Assembly: GCA_026261815.1 (NCBI GenBank)
Contig: JAMPIT010000575.1
Coordinates: 36,753,501 to 36,817,500, forward strand
Direction of reading: 5' to 3'
Source of the DNA: Monarcha castaneiventris obscurior
Lineage: Eukaryota; Chordata; Aves; Passeriformes; Monarchidae
DNA length: 64,000 nucleotides
Below the pieces are notes generated by a model. The model made no database searches, was not told where the DNA came from, and saw only the letters and a list, made by a program, of their open reading frames with translations. A program made the position numbers and the translations under genes. This document shows positions 34,901 through 48,776 of the stretch, in pieces; within the stretch, counting starts at the first letter, position 1, and each line of letters opens with the position of its first letter.

Positions 34901-37900
34901 TAACCTGGACTTGAAATTGCTTAATCCTGTCAGGGCTGGTGTGTCTCTCATTATCAAGCATTGAGGTTTATGGAAAATGTTCTAGCAGAAAGGTAAACAC
35001 TTGGAGAGTTTAAGCAACTGAGAGGAGTTTCAGGGTCTGAAGTCAATCTGTAAAAAGGTTATTAAAACATATCAGATTTTTATGGGTCTACCTTATATAT
35101 CTTGATCTTATGATGGAGTTAGGAATAAATCACATGACAGCAAAATCTGTGTGGGGTAGAGTGGATCAGCTGATGCCCAGGGTACATCCACATTCATAAA
35201 AAAGAGAACCAGGGTTGTCAGCACTGTACCCCTGGCTCATTCCCTCTGCTTGGTTACTAGCTCATTCACTGGCTTTTTCTAAATTTTTCAGCTATCTCTG
35301 CCAAGGCCGTGACCAAAAACTGTTCTGAAGTAGCTCCCTAGAGAGAGCTAATAAACATCAGTAAGAGATAAACAACTTTAAATTGGCTCTTTCTACCATG
35401 TATAGGTCTTACATATTGTCTCAGCAAACCTTTCTGCCTCACATACCTCAGCACATGCAACAAATGCTACCCAGCGCTGTGCTATGTAACCTCCACTCTG
35501 ATGGGCTGATGCACTCACCTCACATTATTTCAGAAAGTTTAAAAAAACATAAGAAAAAAAAATCACTTCTCTCTTTGGGTTACCACCTAATGCACAGAAG
35601 AGCCTGGTAAGTAGTGTGAATGCAGTTGGGCAATGTAACTTAGTACCAGCAAAAAGGTCCTTGCTCCTATTTTGTTTATTGTTACAGGTTTAGCCATCTG
35701 TTTCCACCCAAAACTACATCATCCACTGAGAAAAAAAAGCCCTATCCACTTGGTCTGTTCCCCTGATTGTTTATGTGCTGACACCTCTCAGCAAGAGAGA
35801 ATTCTCCTGCAGGGAATCTCAGCTTCGTTTTTAAGCATTTGCTAAATAGGGAGATAAGTTATCCACAAAATTTATTGTGTTTTCAAGTTCTGTTAACCAT
35901 TTTTTCTCAGGGACAGAGATCTTTTCCCACCTTTTTATTTTTTTAACAGTAGAGGCAAGGCCAAAAAGCCCCAAAGTTACTGTAAACTAAAACTGTTGCC
36001 TCTTACCAATATTAGTGCCTATGTCCCTTTGAAGAACCTATCTTCAGGTGCTCTAATTATCCTAATTTTCTCCAGGCTTGCGGCACAACCCTCCCTCTCT
36101 TCTGGACCCTGGAGGTAGTGGGAACCTGCAGCTTGTGGCTTGCCAAGGAAAAGGCAGGAGAGAATTGAAGAAGCACACTGACACTGCCTGTAGCTAAACA
36201 GCAAAGGGCTGCTTAATTAATAATTTATCTATCTCTCTCTGTTTGCACTGCATTGTCTCTCCTTACACCAGAATGAGGACTTAGAGAAAACAATAACATT
36301 ATGGAGCTAAGTGGGTGTTTTCTTGAAAGGAATAAAACATGACTATGCTTCTTGCCAAGTTGTAGAGAACATTTTCACTGGAAAAGTAACCAGGCTGGAA
36401 CTTCGGAAACTTGAAAATGTAGGCGTAGATTCATTCAGCTCCTGGGCTCCCCAGAGTTTTGCTGAACTCCAGAACTACTTAGTCACATCCTCAGCTTGTG
36501 TCCAGCTTTCCACTGGAAGGCTGTCTTGTACTTGGTGGAGTCACAGGAATAGATGTGTGCTCTGTCACCTTCTCTGTCAAGTGACGGACGTGCCACTAAC
36601 ATAATGGGACGTGCAAGCAACCCTCTCATGACCAACACCAACATTAGCTGGTGTCAGCTGATCAGTGCATGTCCCTTAGGGCATATAAAGCAGGGGATGA
36701 ACTGGGACCATCACTGAAGAAGGTGTCAGGGAGTGGACTACAAGGCAGCAAAAGAGCCCCTACCTCCTTTCCCTGCCTGAGGAACTTGTGGGGGCAAGGC
36801 ACCAGGGGTCCCACCACAGCATAGCTGTGTTGCTCTGAGCCCTGGTAACCCAATCCCAGCCTCAGCTGTGGATCATTCTGTGTGCAAGAATTCAAGTTAA
36901 CTGGTCTCCTGGTTTCAGTCCCCAATTTTCTTGTTCAGCAGAGCTCTAAAAGATCAGATTGTCCCAGACATCAATATTGCCTCCTCTGCAGTGGAAACCC
37001 TATTCACTCACTAAAACTATTCCTATTCTTCTGCTTTTACTTCTCCTCACACAGAGGAGTGTCAAATGAGAAAAAAACCATAAGGTACACAGTATAAAGT
37101 ATTTGATTTTAATTTTTTTTTGCTTTCACACTTTCCCCCATTCAACTGTCTACATAAACAAGTTTTAAAGAAATCTTACAATTTCTTTTTTCCCTCCCCA
37201 ACATACTTTTAAACTTAGATGTCGAACAAGTCATATTTTTCTTCCCAGCAGCAAACTCAGTACTGCCAAAAATATTCAAAACACTTATGTAACCACTGCA
37301 TGGTTTTCCACGTGAAGGATTACTGCAGGTCTGTGTACATGCTATGCTGGAGAGGCCAGTCTCCACAAACCCATTCATCCTGATGATGGCATTGCTCTGA
37401 CATGTGTTAAGAGCTCCTCATTTGAAAATGCTAGCTGATGCATTTTAATTTCCTTTTCAGCTTTCCACTTCTCTCATGAAAGACAAGAAGGGACAAGTTT
37501 TGGATTTTTTTTTTTTAATCCATTTCTGCTGCTTTCTTCTAAGGCATGTAACAGGCTACAAGCATCTCAGTTTTAGTCTTAGAAAAGAGAAGAGTTAGAT
37601 AAACTGATAAATTAATCAATCCCTTTGTTCCTCTACCTGCCACCTGTACTCCACCTCCTCTTTCAGATCAAAATTAGCACTGATTTGTGTAATTGTTACT
37701 GAAAGAGCTAAAGAAATATGATGACAGTGAGGTGTTAACATCAGTACCTAAACTAGGCAATGAAGTTTCCTACACTGATATTAAGCTGATATTAAGAATG
37801 ATCATGTATTAAGAAAAGGCATTTGCTTTTCCTAAGTTTGATTTTTCAATCCATTCTTTTGTTGTTGTAGAAAAATATAGGTTATGTAAAGTACATTTTT

Positions 37901-39059
37901 TTTCTAATGGATATTTGTTCTATGAAAAGAGAATTACAAAGGCAATTCTACAGAGAAAGAGAAAAGAGTAACAGCAGATACATTCCCAGATTTTTTCTTT
38001 CTTTTCTGCAGCATGTAGCCTGGAAATTGATGTATTGTGTTATAGTACTGGGAGAAGACAGCTCCAGGGCTGAAGAGGAGCATGAGGGAGGAAGTAAAGT
38101 TAGGTGTCTCCCACCCTAATTCCAATACCTCATCTGTTGTATACCTGTGATGAACCTGTTGTGTTTAAATGGAAAGTTATGGCCATGTCTTTTTGAGGAG
38201 CCTGGTCTTGTCAGCATGTCTGACTTGGTCTGAAATTCATGGGCAGACTGGGTTACTCAGCTTAAGCAAGAATTGCTAAAGGTGAGGTCTGTCTTCCCTA
38301 GTAAGAGATGTTTTCAGTGTAGGCATTAGGTTCTGAGCTCATTCCATGCATACCTTTTAAAATCAGCATGAGAAACAGGCACCTTCAAAACATGGTTCAC
38401 TTGAACCATTTGAAGTAATTTTTTTCAGATTGTTCTCTGAGCTGATTCAGCTCACTAATGGGGAAGAAAATGATCCTGTCACTCTTTCTCAGTTACTTCC
38501 TAGCCAGGTTAGTGAGTTAAATTAACTCCTAAAGGGGTGCCAGTTAGAGAAATGAACAGAGAAACAGGTAGATATTCTTCAGTCTGCAACCCTTGATACC
38601 CAAACTCTGTTTATCTTCCCATTTAGACGGGGATTTGTGTCATACGTTCATGAAACAACATACCCGACTTTTTCCACTGATGGGGACATAAGCATTCTTG
38701 TTTGACACAAGCAATGTAGTTTCCAAGTCAAATGAATGTGGAGAACGCACTGAACATTGCAATTTTAGCAGCTGAGATGAAGGTATGAATGAGAAAGGGG
38801 AATGGTATTAAGTGGATTTAATGATAATACATTTAAAATGTGGTTTTAAATAATATAGGTGTCTATAAAAATGCAGTGATGCTTTTGGGTTTTTTTAATT
38901 TTTGGAAAGAAAAAGGTAAGAGACATATTGTAGACTCAAAATCAATCATAGTCAAACTTTCATTGAAGACAACAGGTGAATTTTCTTCAATGTAAACCAG
39001 AGAATTGATTTAAAAAGATAAATAACAAAGCAATTGTTGACTGAAGTAATATAAATTTG

Positions 39060-39621
39060 TGTTGTGGTTTAACCCTAGCCAGCAACTAAGCACCACACAG
39101 CTGCTTGCTCAGTCTCCCCCCCAGCAGGTTAAGGGAGAGAATTGGACGGGTAGAAGTAAGAAAACTTGTGGGTTGAGATAAGAACAGTTAAATAATTGAA
39201 ATAAAATAGTAATAAGAAGTCATGAAAAGGAAAATAACAGAGAGAGAGAAAAATAAAACCCAAGAAAAACAAGAGATGCAACAGACAGAGTTGCTCTGAC
39301 TGACACCCAGCCTGTTCCTCAGCAGTGAGGCCATAAAGTTTCCCCCATTTTACATGCTGGGCATGATGACATATGGTAAGGAACAACTCTTCAGTCAGTA
39401 AGGGCCACCTGTCCCAGCTGTGTCCCCTGCCAGCCTCTTGTGTCCCTCAAGCTCCTCACTGACAGTACAACACACGAGGATGAAACGTCCTTGGCTTTGG
39501 GTAAGCACTACTAAGCAACAACTAAAAGATCAGTCTGTAATCAACATTATTCTTGTCCTAAATCCAAAACGCAGCACTGTACAGGAAGAGAAGGAACTCT
39601 ATCCCAGTCAAAACTGGGACA
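39060..39621 (-). mobile_element. Solo LTR, same ERV family, minus strand, near full length
   Basis: Begins TGTTGTGGTTTAACCCTAGC and ends CCCAGTCAAAACTGGGACA, giving the family's TG...CA termini over 562 bp. Between them lie 'cttgtgggttgagataagaacagtt', an A-rich segment (39190-39265), 'ttttacatgctgggcatgatgacatatgg', 'cagctgtgtcccctgccagcctcttgtgtcc', 'gtaagcactactaagcaacaacta' and 'cctaaatccaaaacgcagcactgtac'. On its sense (minus) strand the TATA position reads ATGTAAAATGGGGG, degraded from the family's CATATAAAGC. Flanking 5-mers (ATTTG and ACTTA) do not match, so no target duplication is evident. ORFs at 39129-39386 and 39420-39641 fall in this LTR. Confidence 0.9.
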
Positions 39622-42600
39622 ACTTAACAATTAGTTTATAATACACTTGCTCCGAACAAACAGATAACTTTTCCAACCAAATCTATAATACGGAGATGTA
39701 AAAAATTTACTTTGATTTTAAATAGAAATGTAGCTTTAAGACATAGCCAGAGATACAGCTACAGAGTATTTTGCTGATGGCATGTCTAGTCTCATCTATC
39801 TCAGATGTATCTGAACTCCAAAAATTAAGCCACAATTCATGCACTTCTGAAAGGCACGCTACACTAGCTCCAACTCTGAAACACAGCCACACATTCCTTC
39901 CAGGCCTCTAGTTTAGTGCTGGCAAGAGCTGCAGCTCAGTAATTTCAAGCACCTGAGAAAAAAAGAATTAACACTGGAAAATTAACATAGGGATTTTTTC
40001 CACACTAAAACTGACTCCAGGATTTTTTTCAAGGCTATAAATATATCTGCGTAACTAAACAGAAACCAGAAGAAAATCAGTCTTTAAAATATATTTATTC
40101 ACCTCTCTCACAGGGGTATTAGAAGAACTGATTTGACCTAGACATGTAATATACATCAGGGTTTCTAGACAAAAGGCAGTATAAATTCAGAGTTCTATTA
40201 CAATGAACTAGCTGAGTATGCTGAGAGTGCTGCTGTAATTTTAATAAAATTAATTTAATTTGAATTGGTAAGCAGTTGCTGAGAGACAGCAGTTCCCACT
40301 CCCACCTGTGAAGAAACCAGATCTTAACAGAACTCTGCAACATATATAAATGTGATAATGACTGCATAAAATAAGTCTACAAATGAGTTGCAAACCAAGC
40401 AGCAGAATACCCGAATTACATCTCTTTCCAGGCTTCATTTAAGCTAATTCTGAAAGAAGCTCCCCATAAAGAAAGTACAGACCTTTTCAGATAGTAACAC
40501 TAAAGTAAGTTAAATACTTATTGTAGGCATTAGTCAGGCTGGCATTCAGTCGGCTCTCCATTAAAGGTATACTTACATGAATGCTCTTTGTCTGGATCTC
40601 AAAGCCAAGGCACAGTTGTGAAAGGATGGCTAGTTTGGATAGTGTGATTTATTGTACCCTGAAAGAAATTGTACTCAATACAATCATGAGGCAAATCTAG
40701 ACTGTAAAGGGAGGATGTTCTAAGAGACCAGAAAGAAAGGAGGCATTGCCAGTCAGTGTAACAGAAAAAGTATAAAGATAAGATGACAGAGTAGGCAGAG
40801 AAAGAAGTTTGCAAAAGTTTCGTGGAAAATCATAAGTAGTCTTTTTGAGAAGCATTAAATTATACAGATGTAGGAAACAGGAAAAATTCTGTCTTTTTCC
40901 TTCCTATGCTATTTTCCTATTGAATTGGCAGCTTTTCAGGAGGTAAAGTTACTCTAAAAGAGGTAGAAAGTGTTTTTCAAGGCCTTAAATGAGGAAAATA
41001 AGCTTTGACTGGTGGTAAAGGACAGGGCACTGGAATCAGAAACTGCTTAAAAAGGCAGGCCTTTAGGGAGGTCCTGTGTCCAAGTCACAACTGCCAAGAG
41101 ACTGCTTGAACCAAGAGGGCTCTCTGGAAGAATGAAATACCTCTTCTGTTTGGCAAGGAAGCAATTGAGGACAAAGAAAGATAGAGGGAGCAAAAATAGA
41201 AAGCCACTTGCTCTAGAAATGGCCCAACCTCCTAAGTCAGTGAAGTGATCCCAAAGCTACTGGGCCATGTTTCTTTCTTCTGCTGGGCTCCCATCCTGTG
41301 GAAACTGCTTTTTGTTTGACTTCAGCACAATTTCAGCAGAAGGGGTGGAATCTCTGCCAATTGGGAGACAGTTTTATGTTTGGTAAATTTGGTTCTCCCT
41401 AATAGAAAAAAGATGTTGAGATGCACCTCCTCAGCTGGACAAGAGCCTAGAGATTAATTTTCCCATCAGCAGATCACATGGACTGTTGATTTAGGGTAGA
41501 AGTCTGGGGAAGCTGCACTGGAAATACAGCCATTGTGTTATAAAATAAAACCAATGACAGCTTTCAGTCTTGAAAGGCACAGCTGAGAGCATGTAGTCTG
41601 TGTGCAGTAGTCTGTGGTCTGGCAGCAAATTGTAGCTAAGCTCCATAAGAAGTTATGTGGCTCTAGAAAACTTCAAAGGGCAGAGTCAATGTAGATGTAC
41701 AGTTGGACACCAACCTAGAGTCTGTGAAGGTTGGTCTAGGTTTCGGAAGGTTTAGGGGCTGTCCTGTGACCCAGTACTTAGACACTCTCCATTGTTCTCC
41801 ACAAACAGTTCTGCTTTCCTCATCAGTTCCCACAGTGTAGCTTCAGCTGTTCCTCACACAGCTCTTCTAAAAGTTGGGAGTCCCATTCAGAAGGGCTTGT
41901 CTCTCCCTCCAAGGAAGGATAGAGTTTCTGCTCAAAGATTTGGACACCTGAAGGTTAAGTGAAATATCTAAGTCACTTTGTGTCATAAAAGCATTGTGAC
42001 AATGGATTTAGTAATGACTGTGAGATGCTTAGATAATTTGGAAGTGGGAACTCTCTTCATGCTCTAATACATGGGTTTTAAGGTGTAAACTCCATTCCAA
42101 TCCCTTTAGGACCCACATCTCCTTCAGATCTCTTCCCATTCCCACGTGAGCCAGGAAACAGGCTGTGCAGCTGAATAGCCCTGGCAGTGTACCCCCTTGT
42201 CAGCTGATGCCATGGCTCCTACCAAACCAGACCAACTCCCTTTGGAGGCTTTAGGCCAATACCACGGTTGTTGGAGGACACAGCCACTGCCCTAATGCTC
42301 TTGTCTTAATTGAACAAACCTCCATAAAACTCTCTCCCAGAGTAACACCTGGACCCACTCCTTGTTCTCATCTTGTTCCTGCATATTGCTGCATTTGTTT
42401 TAATCTCCCATGGCTCCCTGTATTTGCACAGTAACTGGTGCCATTATTGCTGGGCTGTGTAATTGCACAGTGGATGTCGCAGTAGCACTAAATGTATAAT
42501 TATGAAGTTCTCCAAAGTAGAAGGACAAAACAACTGTGCAGTGTTTGCAGCCAACGGAGTTTTACTGTGTGCGGTTTTCATACCGCTTAGTTTGCTGCCT

Positions 42601-45600
42601 ACTTAACTTTCCATAAAGTGTAATTATTTTCTGGGTAGGGTTGGAAGACACATGGAGTATAATATATTAACTGCACTTCTTATTCATAAGGTAACAAAGA
42701 CTCTGCATCAAGTTAATGCCAACAGTTTCCCTTGGAAATAGCACAAATAATTTGTCACTGCTCATTACTCTCACGCTGCTATACCACTGCTGGCTTTAGG
42801 AAAGGCAGTTTCTAAAATTATCCAGAGGAGCTGATTGCTGGTTTTGGTATTGTAATGTTTAAATGGACCAAAACAATTCAAGATCTATGCATCTAACCCA
42901 AGCAAATAGAAGTGTTTTTCTTTTGCATTTGTCTTTCTGGCATGTATGGATTGTTTTCTTTCTTTCTGAAGGATAAAGAGCACTCAGTGGAATACAGAGA
43001 GCAGAGAACCAGCAAAAGGCCTCTGTTTAAGTGGGGTTCAGACATTTTTCTTTTGAACAGAGAGCAGACTGACCTGAGCCTTTTACCAATGACAGGAATA
43101 TTGGCTTTCTGGAACCAGGGGCAGCAACAGGACTATGGTCACATTGCACGAGAGGCTTTCACAAATGGACTGAGGTGTCTTTCTGAAGGGACAAGCTGGA
43201 CCAAAATCGATAAACCAAAGTCTCCAAGGTCACACACAACAACCCTGAAGTGAAAGAAGGAATGGAAGTGAGATTTCCTAAATGCTGTGGCAGTGCCAGG
43301 TCCACTTGTACACACTGTTCAGACTCTGCAGCTCCTCTAGCCCACTCAAAACTCATTAGGACCTCTTGCCAAAAGAAATGTGTGTTCCAGTGAGTCTGGA
43401 TTGGTTGAAAAGTCACTGGAAATTTTGATGCTTCCTTTGGAAACACAAGAAGCTACTCTCCATGCCCAGTGTTTGCACTTAGCAGGGCTGGAAGGGAGAA
43501 CTTGGTGCAACCACAGCTTTCACATTCACAGGACTGAGGAAGCTGATTCACATGTCACTTGTGGTTTGTCTGGATTGTAGGAATGTTCCTTACAATTGAA
43601 ATAGTATTATATCTAAATTCCTAACTCTTCCCTTCCAATAAACATCCCTGTCTGTGATGGCTGGAGATTCACTTCCCTCCTCTTACACCTTTGTGCATAG
43701 GCTTCAGATCCTGTGTTACCCTGGGAGCAGCTCAGAGGCCATTTGTGATGGGGGGGCTTATTTCCTGCAATCTTGGAATGTTCTGTTTAAGACATAACAA
43801 TTCTCCCTCTTACATTCCCAAGTGTGAAGGTCTGGCTGGAGCCAGGGCTCCTGCAGCTCTGTAGCAGATGCCGTAGGTGGGTTTCCCTTTTCCTCCTCCC
43901 TAAACTTGGAGTTGCAGACTTCACCGAGAGGGGAAGAAGGAGGGCTTTCTTGCACATCTGAACAGAGACGGGAATTATTTTCCCAGTGAGCTCACTATAT
44001 TTATTCTCTCACAGAGAAAAATGAGTAATACGAGACTGGATCTTCAGTCTTCAGCCTCGGTCCCATCCCTTTGGTCTTCTGACATGAAATAAGTGGACTG
44101 CTGAAATCTGGACCTCTATTACAGCAAGCCTAGGGGAAACTGAAGGAAATGGCAGCTGACTTTGAAGTGATATTTTCTAGTACAAAGAGAAATGCTTTGG
44201 TGGACTATTCTGAACTAGCTGGTACTGCTCCACTCCAGGTTTCCCCAGCTGCAGTGCCTGCCTTTGCTCTATTAAAGCACTTCGCAACAATTCTGGAAGA
44301 AAGGGCTGTTATATAAAGAGATCCCATTTGAAAATTATTATCCTAAACAGTAAGCTTTAATTTTCAAAGCTGTCAATCTCCCCCATTTCATATGAGAAAA
44401 GAAGAAAAAAAAAAAGCAGTGTTTAGTTCCTGTTTTCTAATTCTTGGCTTCAGAGATGTTATTTTTCATACTACTCACTTTGCCTCTTTTTATCTGCTTT
44501 TTTTTTTCCTTTATAAAGTATTTTCACTTTCAGAATCCTTCTCTCTTTTCCCCAATGTTGCTTGTCACCTGAGTGCTCACAAACAGACTCGCTGTGGTAC
44601 TAGTTCTCTTTAGTAAAACTTTGTTTCACTTTCAGTGAACTACCCTTCCCCCATTTAAAGGGTTAAGCTTCAATTTGGTTAAGACAAGTTGATGACGTGC
44701 TAAGCAGAGGAATACTGCAACTCTCCTCAAAGCTGCAGGAAATTCCGATAATAGACACTAACTCCTCATTTCAAAAGTCTTCTAATAATTTTGTTTTGAT
44801 CCTGATAGCGAGAAAAAGTCATTTAATTAGCTCTCTCTGCTTATCTGCCTTCCATCACACTCCAGTATATTGTGTAGGACTCCACAGCTTTATATACCAC
44901 AGCACAGCCTCATCAATAGTGATTACAGTTCCTTGCCTCTCTGCAGCATCTTTGTTCAGCAATGGATCTGAAACAAAGTCAAAGCTGAAACTGCTACCAG
45001 CAATGGCACACGAGGACAAAAGAATATTAAAGCCTTAAGTAAGCTTCAATACTATAACAATGCTTCTCAACAGCATGGCACATCAATATGAAGTTCTTAA
45101 AATGTAGTTCAGAATGCTAAATAATAGCCTTATACCCACAAGCAATATATATAACAGCACTGAACTGAACAATTGCTAACTTCAATAGCTTCTAAGTATA
45201 GATGTTTGTCTTTTCCCATTAAAACCACTTTTATTTTAATAGTTAACTGTTTTCTTCCAAAAATTATTTTTTCCATACGCTTCTTTGTTTTTCAAAATAG
45301 TCCTTACTCTACACCTGAATTTATTCTTCTTCCCTCCAAAATCAAATTTTATTTGAAAAGTAAAAAAAAATTTAACAGTCATTTTTAAGTAATAATTTTC
45401 TGTAAAAAAGCCATATCCAGATTGCTTTTATGCATTTGTAATTCCTACAAGAAATCCTTGTTCTGAGGCAAGAGTTCCTTGTGTCTGATTGTTATTCCTC
45501 CCCATCATAATGGAGAATTTCACATACTCCATTAAATCCTTACTGTTGCTTAGAAAAGTGTACTTGGATTTGCACTGGAAACTCTGGATCTTCTCATAGT

Positions 45601-48600
45601 TTGGCCTCACTCCTGAAGATTTATTTGCTTAGATAATTGTATGGGATAGGCAAATTTCATTTCCACAAAATTTCTCTGAAATATTTTCAATAAGATGGGA
45701 TTTGACCAACTTTTGATATCAGCCTGTTCAGATGGGCCAAAGGTAAGACAGAGATGATGACAGAATTACAGAAGGAACTAAATAGAAGGTGAAAGAAATC
45801 CTGAAGAATGCTAGCCAAGTGATGCTTGATACAAGAAACTTTTGAAAATAAAGACTAAAAGATGTTTGGGGGAAAAAGGGCATGTAACAAATTCCCTCTA
45901 ACTACACTACTTTTTAGGACATTTCTAGCAACACTTAAGAACATATATTTTTCCCCAGTTGGTGTTTCCACCTTCCAAGCATTTCCATCACACATCCTTT
46001 CTAGTTAAACATTGCAAGGGAAGATTTATCTTCATGTTACATGGCACAAAATAATCCCTGCCAGGCACCAGGAATCAATGGCTCCTATTTTACCTTGAAA
46101 TGACAGATACACATTCGGTTTCCTTGCTGGCTAGAAAAGGCTTAATGAGAGAACCATGTTTCCTGCTTAGCATGCTGAATAAACTGCTGTCTTGCCATGA
46201 GATGCAGAGGAAAACTGCTACAATTGCAGAACTTCAGTGGAAAAAAAAAAGTGGTGAGCAAACAGAAACCGAGCCCTGTGAAAGGCAAGGTCATTCGTAG
46301 ACTGGAAAAATATTTTGTCTTGAACCCTGACTTACTTTTCATTTAAAAAAATATTATCAAACAGGCATAAGACTCATTATCCTATCTCCTATTTAAAGAC
46401 TGCAGGTAGAGAAAATTCAGGATGCCTTTAGTAGAATGGCTAAATAATTTAAAATTGCATGTGTTGTAATTCAGTGTCTAGTATATAAGACTCCGGTTCT
46501 TCTCAGGAATCTTCCAGAAAGATTAAAGCCCTTGATCACAAGTGGAGAACAGGGAAAGAGGGAAGAAGACAAGGACAAAGCCATTCCAGTTATTCTCTTC
46601 ATAAGCTGGAGATTATCCTTCTTTCTTCAGTGAGAGCAAAAAACTATTTCTAACCAAATGCTGAAAACCAAACCAGGCATGGAACATGGTATTTATTTAT
46701 CTGCTACTTAAAGACTGACAGTATGGGAGGTGACTTCTTTTTTATAGTCCTTAGTGACCAGATTGATGCAATCCAGTCCTCCCATTGTGTCTCCCACAAA
46801 TGCCATCATCATAGACAGAATCGCAATAGTCACCGGTCTTTAGACCCCCCACTGTATTGCTATTCAGAAAAAGAAATAGGAAATCAAATATTACACCCAT
46901 GTTTAGATAAGATATACTGGGTTTTATATCCAAAGCCCACAGACATCTGTGAAACACAGTGGAGAGGGTAATCCTCTCTCACTGGGTCAGCAGACAGCCT
47001 GATTTACTGGCCAGGGAAAGTTTACACTGTTTCAGCACTGTGCAAATGACACAACATCCTTTGTGAATAATATTATCCCTTGGGGAAATGTCTATCAGTC
47101 AAGAACATCTATCACAGAATGACAGATCAAGCCAACAAAACTTGTGAGCAAGATCATCATGAATATAATGAGTGCTACTGCTGCAAGGCTTTTGGCTGGT
47201 GCTGCACAGATCATACATCTCTCCCACACCCACCCCTGCCAGCCCTGGTACCTGAGTAATTTCCTACATGGAAATGCTTTGATGTTCGCTGTTCTACAAA
47301 CAGCAAAACTGCCTGTTTTAGCCCAGAATACCTCTTATTGCACTGTATCATTTCTGTGCTCTCCAGACTGAGTGATACAACTTGTCCTGGCTTTTCTCAG
47401 CTTAGAGGAGATATCAGGCCATGTAGGATCTCAGGACATACAGTCAGGGAGAATTTCTTCAAACTTAGTTCATTTTTCTTAAATAGATCTAAGGCAGACA
47501 TGCCAAAAAGCACTTTCTGCTGTCTGCTCACTCTGACTCACCTTAGTCCTACAATACCGACCTCCCTGTGGGCTGGCACTTGTTTGGCTGCATGGTGAAT
47601 GCGGGGTTCTGTGAACACCAAAGGGCTTATTTTACATTAAGTCATGGAGCTGTTTGCCTCACTTGCAGCAGCATAATCGTGAAGCAGGATAGCATCTGAA
47701 GCATAATACTGTCTGGGAAATAGAGGAGGAGGTGGGAGAAGTAGGAGTGAAGACCACCCCTTCATCAGTGGTACAGAGGGATCACATAAAGCATAATGCA
47801 AAACCACATTGCTGGTCTCAAGCTGCTCAAAGCACATATGGGAGTTTTTAATCACCTTTTCACCCCTGATGTTTAGGTCTTGCTTTACCTCCACTGTAAG
47901 ATGGGGTCACCCCTAGGCAGAGCTAATTATGTTCATCTGATTGCACTATACACAATCTATCTTATCAGCATCCCCTTTTTAGCACAGTCACTAATGCTGG
48001 AATCCCAGAAAGCACCATAGTTGTTACATTGCATGATCCAGCTTCCCTTTCCACAGAAAGCACTGTAGAAGTTTTAGAAAAAAATGGATGGAAAATGCTT
48101 TGGAAAATAACTTTCTCTCCTGAAGCAGTAACATTTTGCAAAACAGTGTTTTTATAATATTTAGGAGTCAAATGAGTTGAACTCACTATGAGTTATACCG
48201 TGTAATTTTAAAAACTGCTGTCATGAACAGGTACAGGGGCAAGAACTGTAGTTGTGTAAGGCAAATAGCTAAATATAACAGTGAAAAGCAGAGGAAGGAA
48301 AACAAAGAAAAAGTTGTGATTTTCTTTTTTAGTGTCTCAATAAGTAAGGGGAATAAAGCCAGGTGCAAAATCTGTTCTGTTTAAAATTTTTATTTGATAA
48401 TATTTAAGGCATCACTTTTCAAAAGGAGCAAGTCATATAAAAGTGAGGCAATTTAATATCTTTTATATATATTAAAATTGGGAGCAATTAATTATGTTTA
48501 AATGTGCGTCAGTAAAAGTTCTCTTTACGCTGAAGGAGGCTTGCAGTACTGGGCTACAGAGGTCATTGGGGAAAGTAAGAACTAAGAATTCTCTTTTGAG

Positions 48601-48776
48601 CAACAAGGTCCTTAAGTAATCCCATATGCTCCATGAACTGCTGTTTAAGATGAGAAATAACCAAAGAACAGGTGCTATTGCTGGAAGTGTGGGGTTTAGA
48701 TGAAACAGTTGGAAGCTCTATTAGCTGTAACAGAGCAGATGCAGCTGGTCAGAGTGCCTGCTTCAGCAGGAACAAG
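39622..48776. other. Nine kilobases without recognised genes
   Basis: Open frames reach 113 codons (42912-43253 plus and 44697-45038 plus) but show no known domain. The 42395-42800 piece is unusual for the region in retaining several CpGs and few homopolymers, and may be conserved non-coding DNA. The 41000-44200 stretch is generally less AT-rich than its flanks, without any repeat I recognise. Confidence 0.4.

Larger units (their letters stand above)
29518..39059. other. Nine and a half kilobases without recognised genes
   Basis: Contains a 13-bp perfect hairpin (29709-29737), a TATTTATTATATG-type array (30096-30167), a cluster of TAATTA-type homeodomain cores (31272-31331), a MIR-like core (31908-31980) and a GC-richer segment with a TATA-like box (about 36560-36880). 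Open frames are all under 100 codons and show no known domain. Confidence 0.4.
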
